A stretch of DNA of 64,000 nucleotides from Photobacterium kagoshimensis. Its GTDB lineage: Bacteria > Pseudomonadota > Gammaproteobacteria > Enterobacterales > Vibrionaceae. Location of the stretch: NCBI RefSeq assembly GCF_050337045.1, contig NZ_JAKJSO010000020.1, forward strand, positions 1-64,000. The letters run 5' to 3'. This document shows positions 6,062-15,565 of the stretch, in pieces (position 1 is the stretch's first letter; every line of letters begins with the position of its first letter). A model generated the notes under the pieces. That model searched no databases and was not told the origin of the DNA. It saw only the letters and a program-made list of their open reading frames with translations. Both the position numbers and the translations under genes were made by a program.

Positions 6062-8076
6062 GTTTTTATTGTAGATACTGTCGCAAGAGGGTTAAAGATA
6101 ACCACCTTCCCTTTCCCTGAGCTTTTGGCTTCATACATGGCTTTGTCAGCACGTCTTAAAATATCATCCACATTTTGATATTCGCCAGGATGGACATAGT
6201 AGCAACCAATGCTTGCTCCCACTTCGATGATATTTTCATCAAGGCTGATGGGTTGATGCAGTTTATGCAAAATACGTTCGCTGGTCTGCTCTACCTTGCT
6301 CGCATCTGCAACATGGTTGATGACGGTGATAAATTCATCGCCAGACAGTCGGCCTACCATATCCGTTTGGCGTATGGTGCGAGACATTCTGGCCGCCACA
6401 ATCTTTAACACACTGTCCCCAACATCGTGACCATAGGTATCATTGATTACTTTAAAACCATCAAGGTCGATAAATAACACGGCAAAAATTGCTTTGCTTT
6501 GCTGCTGCTGATTAAGTAGCGTTTGTATGTGCGAGTGTAATTTACTGCGATTCGGTAAATTGGTGAGTGAATCGTGGGATGCTAAACGTTCAAGGCGCTC
6601 ATTTTCTTTAATTGAACGTAAATCAGAAGCCACAATGGCAACCTGACTTTCACCGCTTTGTGGGTCGGTGAGGCGATGGACTCGCAATAATAGTGGGATG
6701 GTTGTCCCGTCTCGACGTAGTTGGTGGTATTCACCTTGCCATACATTATGATCCTTTAAATGCTCTCGAATGTGGCTCTCGATTAAACGATATGACGCCA
6801 TATCTAACAAGCTATGAAAGTGTTTTCCGATGACTTCGTTAGGTTCAAATCCAACTAAGTCTTCAAATGCAGGGTTTACCATTTCAATAATGCCGCTTTG
6901 GTTCAGTACGATGATGGCATCTTGACTACTATCAAATACGTTAGCGGCAAGGCGCTGCTGTTTCTGAGCAAGGTGTTGTTTGGTTATATCTTCAATTGCA
7001 AATAAGAACTTCTTCTGATGATAAAGCGGACGACTTACGATTTGTAGCGTTCGCTCCACTCGGGTTTGCTGGCTCTGGCACTTAACCACATAATGGTTGA
7101 AATGTTGTTTGTTCGATAGCACTAAAGCGAGCAGATGCTTAAAACGCTCGGGTTGTTGTGGTCGTAATAATTGAATGAAATTTTGTTTAACAGCACTGCG
7201 TTGAGGCACGCCTAAAACATCGAAGCAGGCATCGTTCGCTAGGGTAATGGTTGCGCTTTCATCAATGACGAGTAACGCATGTTGTACAGTCGCGACGACT
7301 TCTTCAGCAAAGACTTTTTCCTGGCTAAATTGCTGTAAGGTTGTGCGTATTTTCACATCTCGTTCTTGCAGCTTTAACTGCATATCATTGAAACAATTCG
7401 CCAGTTCACCTAGCTCATCGTTTGTTGTTACTTTGGGAGTGAATTGGTGTTTTTTATCGTCGTGAACAATGGAGCTCATTGCTTTATTAAGCTCTGCAAT
7501 CGGTTTTGTTACCCAAGCTTGAAGGCGATTAACGATGTAGCCACATACGATAAGGTAGAGTAGGAAAAGGAATAGGCTGTATTGCAATTGGGTGATTTGC
7601 AGTTGATGCAGCGGGGCGAGTGATACTGCAATAAACAGACTAGCTTCGTTATTTTGGGCATAGGTGATAGGTACATCTAGGTACAGCATATAGTTTCCAA
7701 AGTGAAAACCTTGCTGTTTTGCGATGATATGTTGCTGTTCTGTAGGCGCAACATAATCAATATTATGGTTGGTATATTGTGCCAGTAGTTTGCCATCATT
7801 CAGTTCGACAAAGGCGATTGAGTGTTCAGCCTTAAAAGATGACAATATTTCTTGTGCTGCAATTCTGTCATCAAAAAGAATGGCCGCGGTTAGGTTCATC
7901 CCTACACCTTGCGCCAGAATTTCTATTCTGCTAACAAGGTTAGCACGTTCTTTTTTAATAAATGTTTGGTACGTGACAACCTGAAAACTTAAAAAGACCA
8001 ATAAGATGAAGCCCATAATAGGAAGCGACATCCTTTGCCCAAGTGAAAGGTTATTGATCCAGCGACGCATTGTCAT
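6046..8076 (-). CDS. Membrane diguanylate cyclase, CHASE8-HAMP-PAS-PAS-GGDEF
   Basis: The 676-aa protein has a TM segment near residues 16-36, a periplasmic CHASE8-like domain (about 40-150), a second TM (about 158-180), HAMP, two PAS domains (about 260-370 and 385-500) and a C-terminal GGDEF domain. The active site reads SGDEF, a variant compatible with activity. The I-site RQTD lies five residues before it, and DLDGFKVINDTYGH carries the metal and substrate residues. There is no EAL domain. It makes c-di-GMP, probably gated by the YfiR-like protein encoded just upstream, whose end it overlaps by 26 nt. The start could be at 8076 or two codons later. Confidence 0.9.
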   Translation of the reverse strand: MTMRRWINNLSLGQRMSLPIMGFILLVFLSFQVVTYQTFIKKERANLVSRIEILAQGVGMNLTAAILFDDRIAAQEILSSFKAEHSIAFVELNDGKLLAQYTNHNIDYVAPTEQQHIIAKQQGFHFGNYMLYLDVPITYAQNNEASLFIAVSLAPLHQLQITQLQYSLFLFLLYLIVCGYIVNRLQAWVTKPIAELNKAMSSIVHDDKKHQFTPKVTTNDELGELANCFNDMQLKLQERDVKIRTTLQQFSQEKVFAEEVVATVQHALLVIDESATITLANDACFDVLGVPQRSAVKQNFIQLLRPQQPERFKHLLALVLSNKQHFNHYVVKCQSQQTRVERTLQIVSRPLYHQKKFLFAIEDITKQHLAQKQQRLAANVFDSSQDAIIVLNQSGIIEMVNPAFEDLVGFEPNEVIGKHFHSLLDMASYRLIESHIREHLKDHNVWQGEYHQLRRDGTTIPLLLRVHRLTDPQSGESQVAIVASDLRSIKENERLERLASHDSLTNLPNRSKLHSHIQTLLNQQQQSKAIFAVLFIDLDGFKVINDTYGHDVGDSVLKIVAARMSRTIRQTDMVGRLSGDEFITVINHVADASKVEQTSERILHKLHQPISLDENIIEVGASIGCYYVHPGEYQNVDDILRRADKAMYEAKSSGKGKVVIFNPLATVSTIKTKQPR

Positions 8077-8659
8077 TTAAGCCACTTGTTAAACTTTTTC
8101 CGATAATGGCGATGCGTAATAACTGTGAGCTGATCGCCATATTTGCATGCTTAATAACATCAAGCGCAATGATGGGCCTAATACGTTTTTTATCGGCACG
8201 TAGTTCTATCATGCCACCATAGTCGAGAAAATCAGGGTAGCCACTAATGGTTAGTACACCCGATAACTGAGGAATAGCGTGACTGATGGGGAATTGTGAT
8301 GGGCTAATATAAACCAGTTCACACTGCTCCGCTTGGGATAGGTTATCGATATAGTGAAATACCAAGCGTTTATTGGCACTGAGATCGTTTAATACCAACT
8401 GGTGTAGTGTTTGGCTTATATTGTCTGCACCATAAGCACAGTACTGAATTTGGTGGTTCGGTGCTTGTGGCCAGCGAATAAAGCTAGCAAATCGATAGAT
8501 GTAAACCGCTTTGATTTGGTAGTCATCATAAGCGCGACTTTGTTCCGCTCGGGCTTCTCCATTTACAAGCAAGCTGGATATAAAAAATAGCATCGTATGC
8601 ACTGGATGTTTCAGTGCTTGAGAAAGAAGACGATAAAGTGTGCGATGAAAATGCCACAT
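8051..8659 (-). CDS. YfiR-like periplasmic regulator (DUF4154)
   Basis: The chosen product is 202 aa. A hydrophobic signal core, MLFFISSLLVNGEARA, lies about 20 residues in. Then comes the YfiR pattern: YQIKAVYIYRFASFIRWP, CAYGADNI, LVYISPSQ, GVLTISGYPDFLDYGGMIEL and a C-terminal helix with ANMAISSQLLRIA. In Pseudomonas, YfiR binds and represses the CHASE8-containing cyclase YfiN from the periplasm. I chose the ATG at 8659, 7 nt after the TonB-receptor stop; an ATG at 8728 would overlap the receptor by 62 nt. It is the middle gene of a three-gene operon. Confidence 0.85.
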   Translation of the reverse strand: MWHFHRTLYRLLSQALKHPVHTMLFFISSLLVNGEARAEQSRAYDDYQIKAVYIYRFASFIRWPQAPNHQIQYCAYGADNISQTLHQLVLNDLSANKRLVFHYIDNLSQAEQCELVYISPSQFPISHAIPQLSGVLTISGYPDFLDYGGMIELRADKKRIRPIIALDVIKHANMAISSQLLRIAIIGKSLTSGLNDNASLDQ

Positions 8660-8666
8660 AATCAAA

Positions 8667-10793
8667 TCAAAAGTCCCATGAACTACGTAAGTAAGCCGTT
8701 TCTCCAACTCGCGCCTTGTTTGGTGCATCCGAGTAGGGCGCCTTACCTAAGGCATCAATAATCAATTCAACTTTTGGCCAAGATGGTTTTTTCTGCCAGG
8801 CCAATCTAACGTCCACAGTCGTAACCTCAGGTGCAGAAAAGGGGTGTGATCCATCAGCTCGTATTATGTCAGATTCGACGCTCGACTTATGTTTGAACCA
8901 TACATCAAACTGCCAACTTGCACTAATACTCCATAATGAATGGATAGAAACGTAATGGGAAGGTTGGTGATTGTAAGTCGTTTTTGTACCAAATTGAGCA
9001 TCAGCCTTACATTGCTCATTACCACTGCAATAAGCTTGAGTATTGATAAAACTATAGCTGGTGTTCAAGGTGTAATTGGCTGCAGGATGCCAGCGAACCG
9101 CGGTTTCAAAACCATAGCTGTTTGCGTCTAACTGATCGCCGAACTGTGTTTGATGAACAAAAATGTTGTTTGGCATTTTTGTACCATCGTCACAATGTCC
9201 GTATTGACATACCCAAGGATTCTTACCTGTTTCTAGCATTCTTAAATTTTGATAATTGCTGAAAAATAAAGTGCTATCGATGTTTAACTCTGGTGTTACC
9301 GTAATACGGTGACCTGCATCTAAAGTAACGACAGATTCATTCTTCATATTTGGATTGCCCATGGTGAAGAAAATACCATTGTAATAACGGTATGCCTCTG
9401 AATTTTCATGATCTGGGGCGATGACTCTATTAACAACATAACCATCGGTTAAGGATTCGACGCTGGCGGGGGTGACCACGGCACGGCCGATCCCCGCCCA
9501 GAATTGTTGCTGCGGTGAGTGCTGATATATAAGGCGCGCTTGAGGCTGAATTTCAGTGGTATTGTTTAGACTGAAATGTTCGACTTTAACCCCTAATGTT
9601 GCCGTGACATTATTGCTGATTTGGCTTTCGAGTTGGCCAAAAAGGTTATAAATAACATCAGTATTGATTGGGTCGTTACTATAGCGCCCAATTGGCTCTA
9701 GGATCGCATAGTAGTCTTCAGTATAAGGAGCAACATCACGATGTATGAAGCGGATGCCTCCCCCGGTGGTTAATTCATTCGCCTCGGTTAAGCGGGTCCG
9801 CGTTAATCCGTCAATATTAAGGGTAGAGAACTCACCAGTGGATGACGGTTCAACTTTTGCGTTGCTATCCGCCCACAAGTGCATCTCATAGTCGGTTTTA
9901 TCGTTATTTTGGAACCAGTCAAGGCTGATATAACCACCGCGAGAATAGTCGGTTAGCTGAGTCGGGATGACTTTGGCGGGAGTAGCTGCCAAGTCATAAT
10001 TTTCCCAGTAGTGTTCGGACACGTTATGGTAGCCACCAAACTGGACGGTTATCGCGTTATTTCCTTGCTGGTAGTCTGATCGAAAGCCACCGCGATAGGT
10101 GCGCCATGGGTCATTGTTGTCATAGTAGTAGTCGGATTTAACACCTTTAACGAAAACTCGTGCACTAGTGTTTTCGTTAAGGGTAAAGCCATGACGGTAG
10201 CTGACTTCTTGATAGCTATGTTCACCTGCGGCTATTTCTAGGTGCTGCCCCAAGGTTTCTTTACTACTTTTGGTAATGATATTGATCACGCCATTAGCAG
10301 CATTGCCGCCCCACATAGTACCAGCAGTACCGCGTAGGATCTCGATTCGATCAATGTCTGACATCACCATATCGACAGTGTGCCAAAAAGTCCCTGACAT
10401 TAACGGGCTAAAAACACTGCGACCATCGACCATGACTAATGCTTTATTAAACAGCACCTCGTTAAGGCCACGAATAGACACTTGCCAGTTATATTCACTT
10501 ATTTTGTTCACTGTAACGCCAGGCGCAAGCGCTAGCGCATCGGCTACCGAGCGGGCACCACTACGTATAATTTGCTCACTAGAAATAACGTAAATAGCAG
10601 CGGGTACTTCAGCAATATTTTGGGTCTTCTTTGCTGCGGATGTCACTGTGGATTCAACATTAGATAGCTCATCAAGGCTCAAAGACATTAGCGAGCTGAG
10701 CCCTGGCGATTGTTTATCCGCGTGTGCGAACGCCATGCTTGAAAATAAAGCAAGTAGGGAGATTAAGAAAGATAAACGAGCCGTAATAACCAC
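8667..10793 (-). CDS. TonB-dependent outer-membrane receptor
   Basis: A 708-aa protein with a signal peptide (about 1-23, MAFAHA), a plug domain (about 60-175: PAAIYVISSEQI, LALAPGV, IRGLNEVLFNKALVMVDGRSVF, DRIEILRGTAGTMWGGNAANGVINIITK) and a long beta-barrel ending in an aromatic F. The ligand is unknown. It heads an operon with a YfiR-like protein and a cyclase, so its job may be linked to c-di-GMP signalling, either as substrate sensor or as co-regulated uptake system. No iron or haem gene lies nearby. Confidence 0.92.
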   Translation of the reverse strand: MVITARLSFLISLLALFSSMAFAHADKQSPGLSSLMSLSLDELSNVESTVTSAAKKTQNIAEVPAAIYVISSEQIIRSGARSVADALALAPGVTVNKISEYNWQVSIRGLNEVLFNKALVMVDGRSVFSPLMSGTFWHTVDMVMSDIDRIEILRGTAGTMWGGNAANGVINIITKSSKETLGQHLEIAAGEHSYQEVSYRHGFTLNENTSARVFVKGVKSDYYYDNNDPWRTYRGGFRSDYQQGNNAITVQFGGYHNVSEHYWENYDLAATPAKVIPTQLTDYSRGGYISLDWFQNNDKTDYEMHLWADSNAKVEPSSTGEFSTLNIDGLTRTRLTEANELTTGGGIRFIHRDVAPYTEDYYAILEPIGRYSNDPINTDVIYNLFGQLESQISNNVTATLGVKVEHFSLNNTTEIQPQARLIYQHSPQQQFWAGIGRAVVTPASVESLTDGYVVNRVIAPDHENSEAYRYYNGIFFTMGNPNMKNESVVTLDAGHRITVTPELNIDSTLFFSNYQNLRMLETGKNPWVCQYGHCDDGTKMPNNIFVHQTQFGDQLDANSYGFETAVRWHPAANYTLNTSYSFINTQAYCSGNEQCKADAQFGTKTTYNHQPSHYVSIHSLWSISASWQFDVWFKHKSSVESDIIRADGSHPFSAPEVTTVDVRLAWQKKPSWPKVELIIDALGKAPYSDAPNKARVGETAYLRSSWDF

Positions 10794-11070
10794 AGAGTCA
10801 GACTGCCAAATAAGTTATTGATTAGAGCAATTTTATCATAAATTAATTTCAGACAAGAAAGCATCAAGAATTAAATTGCTCCCTTTATCGATGAATTATT
10901 TAAATCCACTGTTTTATTAAGGATTGCATGCGATATAAATATAACATGATACCCAGAGGGAATTGCGGCGTTGGTTTTATAATGACGATTAAATATTTTT
11001 ATTAATAATGGTGAAGTAATTGGGTCCTTATTGACACATATATTATATCGGGTATCAGTAATCGTCGTTG

Positions 11071-11904
11071 CTAATCTTCAACTTTTTCTAATAATTGTTT
11101 GATATGTAATGCAGAGTGTTGCTGGTGAGTGATTGATGAGTGAACAGACTGAGTTGTTGCGATAATAGGTTGATCGAGAGGTTCACCGATGGCGAGAAGA
11201 AGACGGCAACCATAATAGCTGGTTTGAACTTCAACTTTGTCTTCTGATGGCGTGAATATTGCCATTTGGTTTTTGTTAACTTCGGTTCCGCTGATAAACG
11301 CTTTTCCTGAATGAATAAATACAAATCCAGAACTGAGCCGTTTATTGGGTTGGATTTCCCACTGACTGTAAGGGGCGATAGCCACATCAAGTACAAGGAT
11401 AGGGGACGGGGACGTGATTGGACTTTTGATATTATCTAATTCGCCGATCAGTACTTTAGCGGTGACATTACTTTTTTCGATTAGCGGCAAGTCATGGGCT
11501 GCAAATTTGAGGCTGGTTGCATCCGACATTTCAATATGTTGAGCGGGGAGTAAAATCCATAGGGCAAATGTTTCGACTAGCCCATCTATCGGTTTTAAAG
11601 TGTCTTTATGGACTACGCCATTGCCAGCTAGCATCATCTGAACATCGCCAGGTTCGAGTGAACTCTGGCTTCCAGTTGAATCGACGTGGTGTAAATGCCC
11701 GCATATAGGGTAAGTAAGTGTGTTGATACCTGAGTGGCCGTGAAAATCCAGCCCAACAGGTTGGGAGACATTTTTAGCTTGGTAATGATCCCATAAGGCA
11801 AAGGGATTAAGTTCCTCTATGTCGCCACTTTGTATATAAGCCGTCATATCATTTGACTTAAGACCGTAACGAATTTTTTTGATTGTTCTTGTTTTTTCTG
11901 CCAT
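11071..11904 (-). CDS. Pirin family protein
   Basis: A 277-aa bicupin. The N-terminal cupin shows the pirin pattern: LDFHGHSGINTLTYPICG, LEPGDVQMMLAGNGVVHKD. The metal-ligand histidines are retained, but the usual Glu after the last His appears as Asp (VHKD instead of VHSE). The C-terminal pirin domain follows. Pirins bind Fe and act as redox-sensing co-regulators or quercetinases; nothing decides between these here. It is divergent from gabD across a 339-nt spacer. Confidence 0.88.
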   Translation of the reverse strand: MAEKTRTIKKIRYGLKSNDMTAYIQSGDIEELNPFALWDHYQAKNVSQPVGLDFHGHSGINTLTYPICGHLHHVDSTGSQSSLEPGDVQMMLAGNGVVHKDTLKPIDGLVETFALWILLPAQHIEMSDATSLKFAAHDLPLIEKSNVTAKVLIGELDNIKSPITSPSPILVLDVAIAPYSQWEIQPNKRLSSGFVFIHSGKAFISGTEVNKNQMAIFTPSEDKVEVQTSYYGCRLLLAIGEPLDQPIIATTQSVHSSITHQQHSALHIKQLLEKVED

Positions 11905-12243
11905 GGCTGCTTTCCATGAAGGTCTACCTTTACAGAATAGACCGAGGTCTTAACTTCCTCCATGCGAAACCGAGAATTTGTACTAGCGTTCGTTTTAACG
12001 TCAACCCCTAATCACATCAGCTACGATTGAATTAGGCTTAAACAGGCTGAAAAAATGCAGGTAGGTTAAGCAAAGATGTATAGAAATGAGGTGAGCAGGT
12101 TAAAAGGTGAACAGACTGGCGACGGATAGGATGATGTGGTGTTTAACAACTACTCATGATGACCAAGCGATACGTTTAACAGTGGCGATATGATGTTTCT
12201 CAGGTAAAATATATTTGTATAACAAATAACAAGGGTGACGCAG
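11905..12243. other. Divergent pirin/gabD promoter region
   Basis: It should contain promoters for both genes. A perfect 15-nt inverted repeat (ATTTGT ATA ACAAAT, 12213-12227) lies just before the gabD ribosome-binding site and is a candidate operator. Nothing else is recognisable. Confidence 0.5.
12213..12227. promoter_or_regulatory. Candidate operator before gabD
   Basis: 6-bp perfect arms around ATA, placed 4 nt before the AAGG ribosome-binding site, so a bound repressor would block transcription or early elongation. It resembles AT-rich GntR-type palindromes, but the regulator is unknown. Confidence 0.35.
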
Positions 12244-13701
12244 GTGCATAAATTAAATTTACAACGACACACTATTTTTAAACAGCAAGTTTATATTGCT
12301 GGCGAGTGGTGTGATGCCGAGTCGAACGCCAGCACGCCAGTATATAACCCCGCTGACGGTAGTATCCTGGGTTATGTACCTGAGTGTGGGTCGTATGAAA
12401 CTCAGCGTGCGATTGAAGCGGCTGATACTGCGTCTAAGTTATGGAAGAAAACGACAGCCAAAGAAAAGTCGACAGTCCTACGTCGTTGGTTTGATTTAAT
12501 TCAACAACACAGCGATGCGCTGGCTGAAATTTTAACGGCAGAGCAAGGTAAGCCGCTAACAGAGGCAAAAGGTGAGATTACCTATGCGGCCAGTTTTATC
12601 GAGTGGTATGCCGAGCAAGCTAAACGTGTTCAAGGGGAGATCATCCCGAGTCATAAGCTAGATGCGCGTATTTTAGTTAGCCATGAGGCGATAGGCGTGG
12701 TGGGAGCGATTACACCATGGAATTTCCCTGCGGCTATGATTACACGTAAATGCGGCCCTGCTTTTGCGGCTGGTTGTAGCGTGGTATTAAAACCAGCTCC
12801 TGACACGCCATTTACAGCCTTAGCCTTGGCAGCTTTAGCTGAGCAAGCAGGCTTACCCAAAGGTTTGTTCAGTGTGGTAACGGGGGATGCTGTTGCGATC
12901 GGCGGCGAGTTAACCAGCAATAAAAAAGTACGGAAAATATCATTTACAGGCTCGACAGCAATAGGGAAATTATTAATGGCGCAGTCTGCTGCGTCAGTTA
13001 AAAAATTATCGTTAGAGCTCGGCGGTAACGCCCCATTTATTGTATTTGAAGATGCCGATTTAGAAAAAGCATTAGCCGGTTATATGGTAGCCAAATTCCG
13101 TAATGCGGGGCAAACCTGTGTGTGTGCAAATCGTCTGTATGTGCATGAAGCCGTTTACGACAAATTTATGGCGATGCTAACTGATGAAGTGTCTTCACTC
13201 GTGATGGGCAATGGGCTTATTGATGGCGTGAACATTGGCCCTATGATAAACCGTGCTGCGGTACAAAAAGTTGAATCTCATATTGAAGATGCGCTAGCCA
13301 AAGGTGCCACCTTGTTATACGGCAGCGAAGACAAATCATCGACTCACTTTGTACAGCCAGCTGTTATCCGTGATGTGACAGATGACATGCTTGTTGCTAC
13401 CGAAGAAACCTTTGGCCCTTTAGCTGCGGCCTTTACTTTCAGTAACGACGACGATGTAATTGCACGCGCGAATAATACGGACTCAGGTTTAGCGGCTTAT
13501 ATTTATACCCAATCATTATCAAAAGCTTTCCGTGTGAGTGAAGCCTTGGAATACGGCATGGTTGGCGTTAACGAAGGCTTAATCTCAACTGAAGTTGCTC
13601 CGTTTGGCGGTATTAAAGAATCAGGCCTTGGCCGCGAAGGCGCAGCACAGGGTATTGATGAATATTTAGAAACTAAATACACCTTGATGGGTGGTTTGTA
13701 G
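12244..13701 (+). CDS. gabD: NAD(P)-dependent succinate-semialdehyde dehydrogenase
   Basis: A 485-aa aldehyde dehydrogenase oxidising succinate semialdehyde to succinate, the last step of GABA catabolism. Visible are ITPWNFPAAMITRK (cofactor region, about 147), FTGSTAIGK (about 233), the general-base Glu in LELGGNAPF (about 254) and the catalytic Cys in FRNAGQTCVCANRLYV (about 288), nearly identical to E. coli GabD. I chose GTG at 12244 because the AAGG ribosome-binding site sits 9 nt upstream; an in-frame GTG at 12235 abuts it. No gabT is nearby, so it may serve general semialdehyde detoxification. Confidence 0.92.
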   Translation: MHKLNLQRHTIFKQQVYIAGEWCDAESNASTPVYNPADGSILGYVPECGSYETQRAIEAADTASKLWKKTTAKEKSTVLRRWFDLIQQHSDALAEILTAEQGKPLTEAKGEITYAASFIEWYAEQAKRVQGEIIPSHKLDARILVSHEAIGVVGAITPWNFPAAMITRKCGPAFAAGCSVVLKPAPDTPFTALALAALAEQAGLPKGLFSVVTGDAVAIGGELTSNKKVRKISFTGSTAIGKLLMAQSAASVKKLSLELGGNAPFIVFEDADLEKALAGYMVAKFRNAGQTCVCANRLYVHEAVYDKFMAMLTDEVSSLVMGNGLIDGVNIGPMINRAAVQKVESHIEDALAKGATLLYGSEDKSSTHFVQPAVIRDVTDDMLVATEETFGPLAAAFTFSNDDDVIARANNTDSGLAAYIYTQSLSKAFRVSEALEYGMVGVNEGLISTEVAPFGGIKESGLGREGAAQGIDEYLETKYTLMGGL

Positions 13702-13748
13702 GGTTTACTTACAGAAACTTGGATTGTTTTAAGCGTAAGATCAATGAA

Positions 13749-13777
13749 CCCTCGCAGGGCATTTAACTCTGCGAGGG
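13749..13777. terminator. Inverted repeat between convergent gabD and fadL-like genes
   Basis: 9-bp perfect GC-rich arms (13749-13757 and 13769-13777) with an 11-nt loop. T tracts are poor on both strands, so it is a probable but weak shared terminator. Confidence 0.6.
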
Positions 13778-13799
13778 CTCATCTATTTGAGGCGTATTT

Positions 13800-15182
13800 T
13801 TAGAATGAACGGTTGTACTGAAGGCCCACTAAGATTGCGTTTGCGCGTGTCGTTGCTTTAACTGATGTGCCAATAAAGCCTAGGTCAGAAAGTGATGGGT
13901 CAATATCTTTGGCATTTACGCCTAGTTTTTCTTCAACGTTGGTGTCTTGGCCAAGCAAGTATGTTGCGCCAAAGTCGATTGTTGAGTCTTTTGACAGATG
14001 ATAAGTTAGACCTGCAGAAAACCATTGACGATCTGAGTCTGGAATTGATATTGATTTAATATTGCCAGTAGCTGCTTTGTCATACATGTAGCCAGCACGA
14101 AGAGTCCAATCACTATTTAGATAATAAGTACTACCTAAAGAGATATGGCCAGCATCTTTCCAGCTATATTCTTTAATGGTGCCATGGGCATTAGATTTTA
14201 CTTGGTCGAATGCACTCCAGCCTACCCACTGCAAGCTATAGTGCATAGCAAGCCGCTCGGTGAGTAAGTGATAGCCTGAGAACTCAGCCATATCTGGTAA
14301 TGGAATATGAAGCGTATCATTTTTCGCTAAACCGATAGCACCCGCTTTATAGACATCGCCTTTTGCTTCTAATGTGGGGCTTTTACGGTAACTTAAACCA
14401 AAGCGGTGGTTTTCATTTATTTCGTAAACTGTACCAATGTTCCAACCTAAACCATAACCGCTGGCTTCTGCATTTAATGCTTCTGTATTGAGGTTAGAAC
14501 TCGATGTGTTACTAATATCGCCCCAGAAATCATACTCGGTGTGCGTATGTTTTATATTTGCGTTACGTTGAAGTGCTCCTGTGCCATATATAATATCCAA
14601 CCCAGCGCCAATACTAAATTGTTCATTGATACGATAAGAAACCGATGCGCCAAGGTTAACGCTACGAACGCTTGTTGTACCGCCGAAAATAGATGCTGCG
14701 AAATCGTCTTTAAATTTAGTTTGAGTTCCGAAATTTGAGTATGCGGATATACCCCATGCCCATTGATCATTAATTGGGTGAATGTAGTAGATATTCGGTA
14801 CAAACGAGGTTCCACCAATCCCATCGGTGTTTGATACGTCATGTTTACTTGCGCCTACTGATACTGGAATGACAGGGATAAGTGGATCCATCGAATTATC
14901 AGTATGTAAGTGAAGTTGGTTATAAGTGCCATTTTTAATGCGAACATCAGTCTCAATGACATTGAAACCTAATGAAAGGTTACTTTTCTTAAATAAAGCC
15001 ATTACAGCAGGATTGCGCGCCATTGCTGATGCATTGTCAGCAATAACGGCATCACCGGCAAAAGCTCGCCCGAGGCCAGTTGCAGATTGACTATTTAATT
15101 GAAACCCTGCAGCCACTGCTTGGGTTGATGAAAAAGCAATTGCCGCAAGGATTGTTTGTGTTAACAGACGCTTCTTATTCAT
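13800..15182 (-). CDS. fadL: FadL-family outer-membrane long-chain fatty acid transporter
   Basis: A 460-aa protein with signal peptide (about 1-25, STQAVAA). The family N-terminus follows: AGFQLNSQSATGLGRAFAGDAVIADNASAMARNPA, the hatch segment of FadL with its NPA motif. The rest is beta-barrel ending in F. It imports long-chain fatty acids or other hydrophobic molecules. I chose the ATG at 15182 (MNKKRLL), since the ATG 9 nt upstream abuts the AAAGA ribosome-binding site. A FadR-like half-palindrome lies upstream. Marine bacteria carry several FadL paralogues, so the exact substrate is uncertain. Confidence 0.88.
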   Translation of the reverse strand: MNKKRLLTQTILAAIAFSSTQAVAAGFQLNSQSATGLGRAFAGDAVIADNASAMARNPAVMALFKKSNLSLGFNVIETDVRIKNGTYNQLHLHTDNSMDPLIPVIPVSVGASKHDVSNTDGIGGTSFVPNIYYIHPINDQWAWGISAYSNFGTQTKFKDDFAASIFGGTTSVRSVNLGASVSYRINEQFSIGAGLDIIYGTGALQRNANIKHTHTEYDFWGDISNTSSSNLNTEALNAEASGYGLGWNIGTVYEINENHRFGLSYRKSPTLEAKGDVYKAGAIGLAKNDTLHIPLPDMAEFSGYHLLTERLAMHYSLQWVGWSAFDQVKSNAHGTIKEYSWKDAGHISLGSTYYLNSDWTLRAGYMYDKAATGNIKSISIPDSDRQWFSAGLTYHLSKDSTIDFGATYLLGQDTNVEEKLGVNAKDIDPSLSDLGFIGTSVKATTRANAILVGLQYNRSF

Positions 15183-15251
15183 AGGTATCATTCTTTAGTT
15201 ATTTATTGATGTTGCTTTTTGCGGCGCGAGTGTAGAAAACTAAGACAGCAA

Positions 15252-15268
15252 ATGAAATCAGACCAGTT
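15252..15268 (-). promoter_or_regulatory. Candidate FadR site upstream of fadL
   Basis: The right half TCAGACCAGTT matches the FadR operator consensus; the left half is degenerate. It lies about 70 nt upstream of the fadL start, where FadR control would be expected. The rest of 15183-15565 shows nothing firm. Confidence 0.35.
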
Positions 15269-15565
15269 TCACATCAAACCCTTTGTGATTAACTTGTATA
15301 AACGTTGTTTTTAACTTGCTGATGAAGAGGTGGATTCATGTACCTTTTATTTTCTGATGGTCGGTTCTGTAAGCAATGTATCTGCAGGGTGAATAATCTT
15401 GTGTTAAAAAAGCTGGCCTGCTGGGATCTGATAAATGAACAGTAGAGTGCAATAACACTTTTTTACTGGCTGCTATTCCTTATATGGTTTATTTTAACCT
15501 TGAATAGCTTTCTAATTGCATGTTAAATCAGCAATAAACGGCGAATATATTAAGTTAAAGTGAGT

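Noticed and set aside
8660..8728. Longer YfiR-like protein starting at 8728
   Set aside because: It would overlap the TonB-receptor gene by 62 nt and put a charged stretch before the signal peptide.
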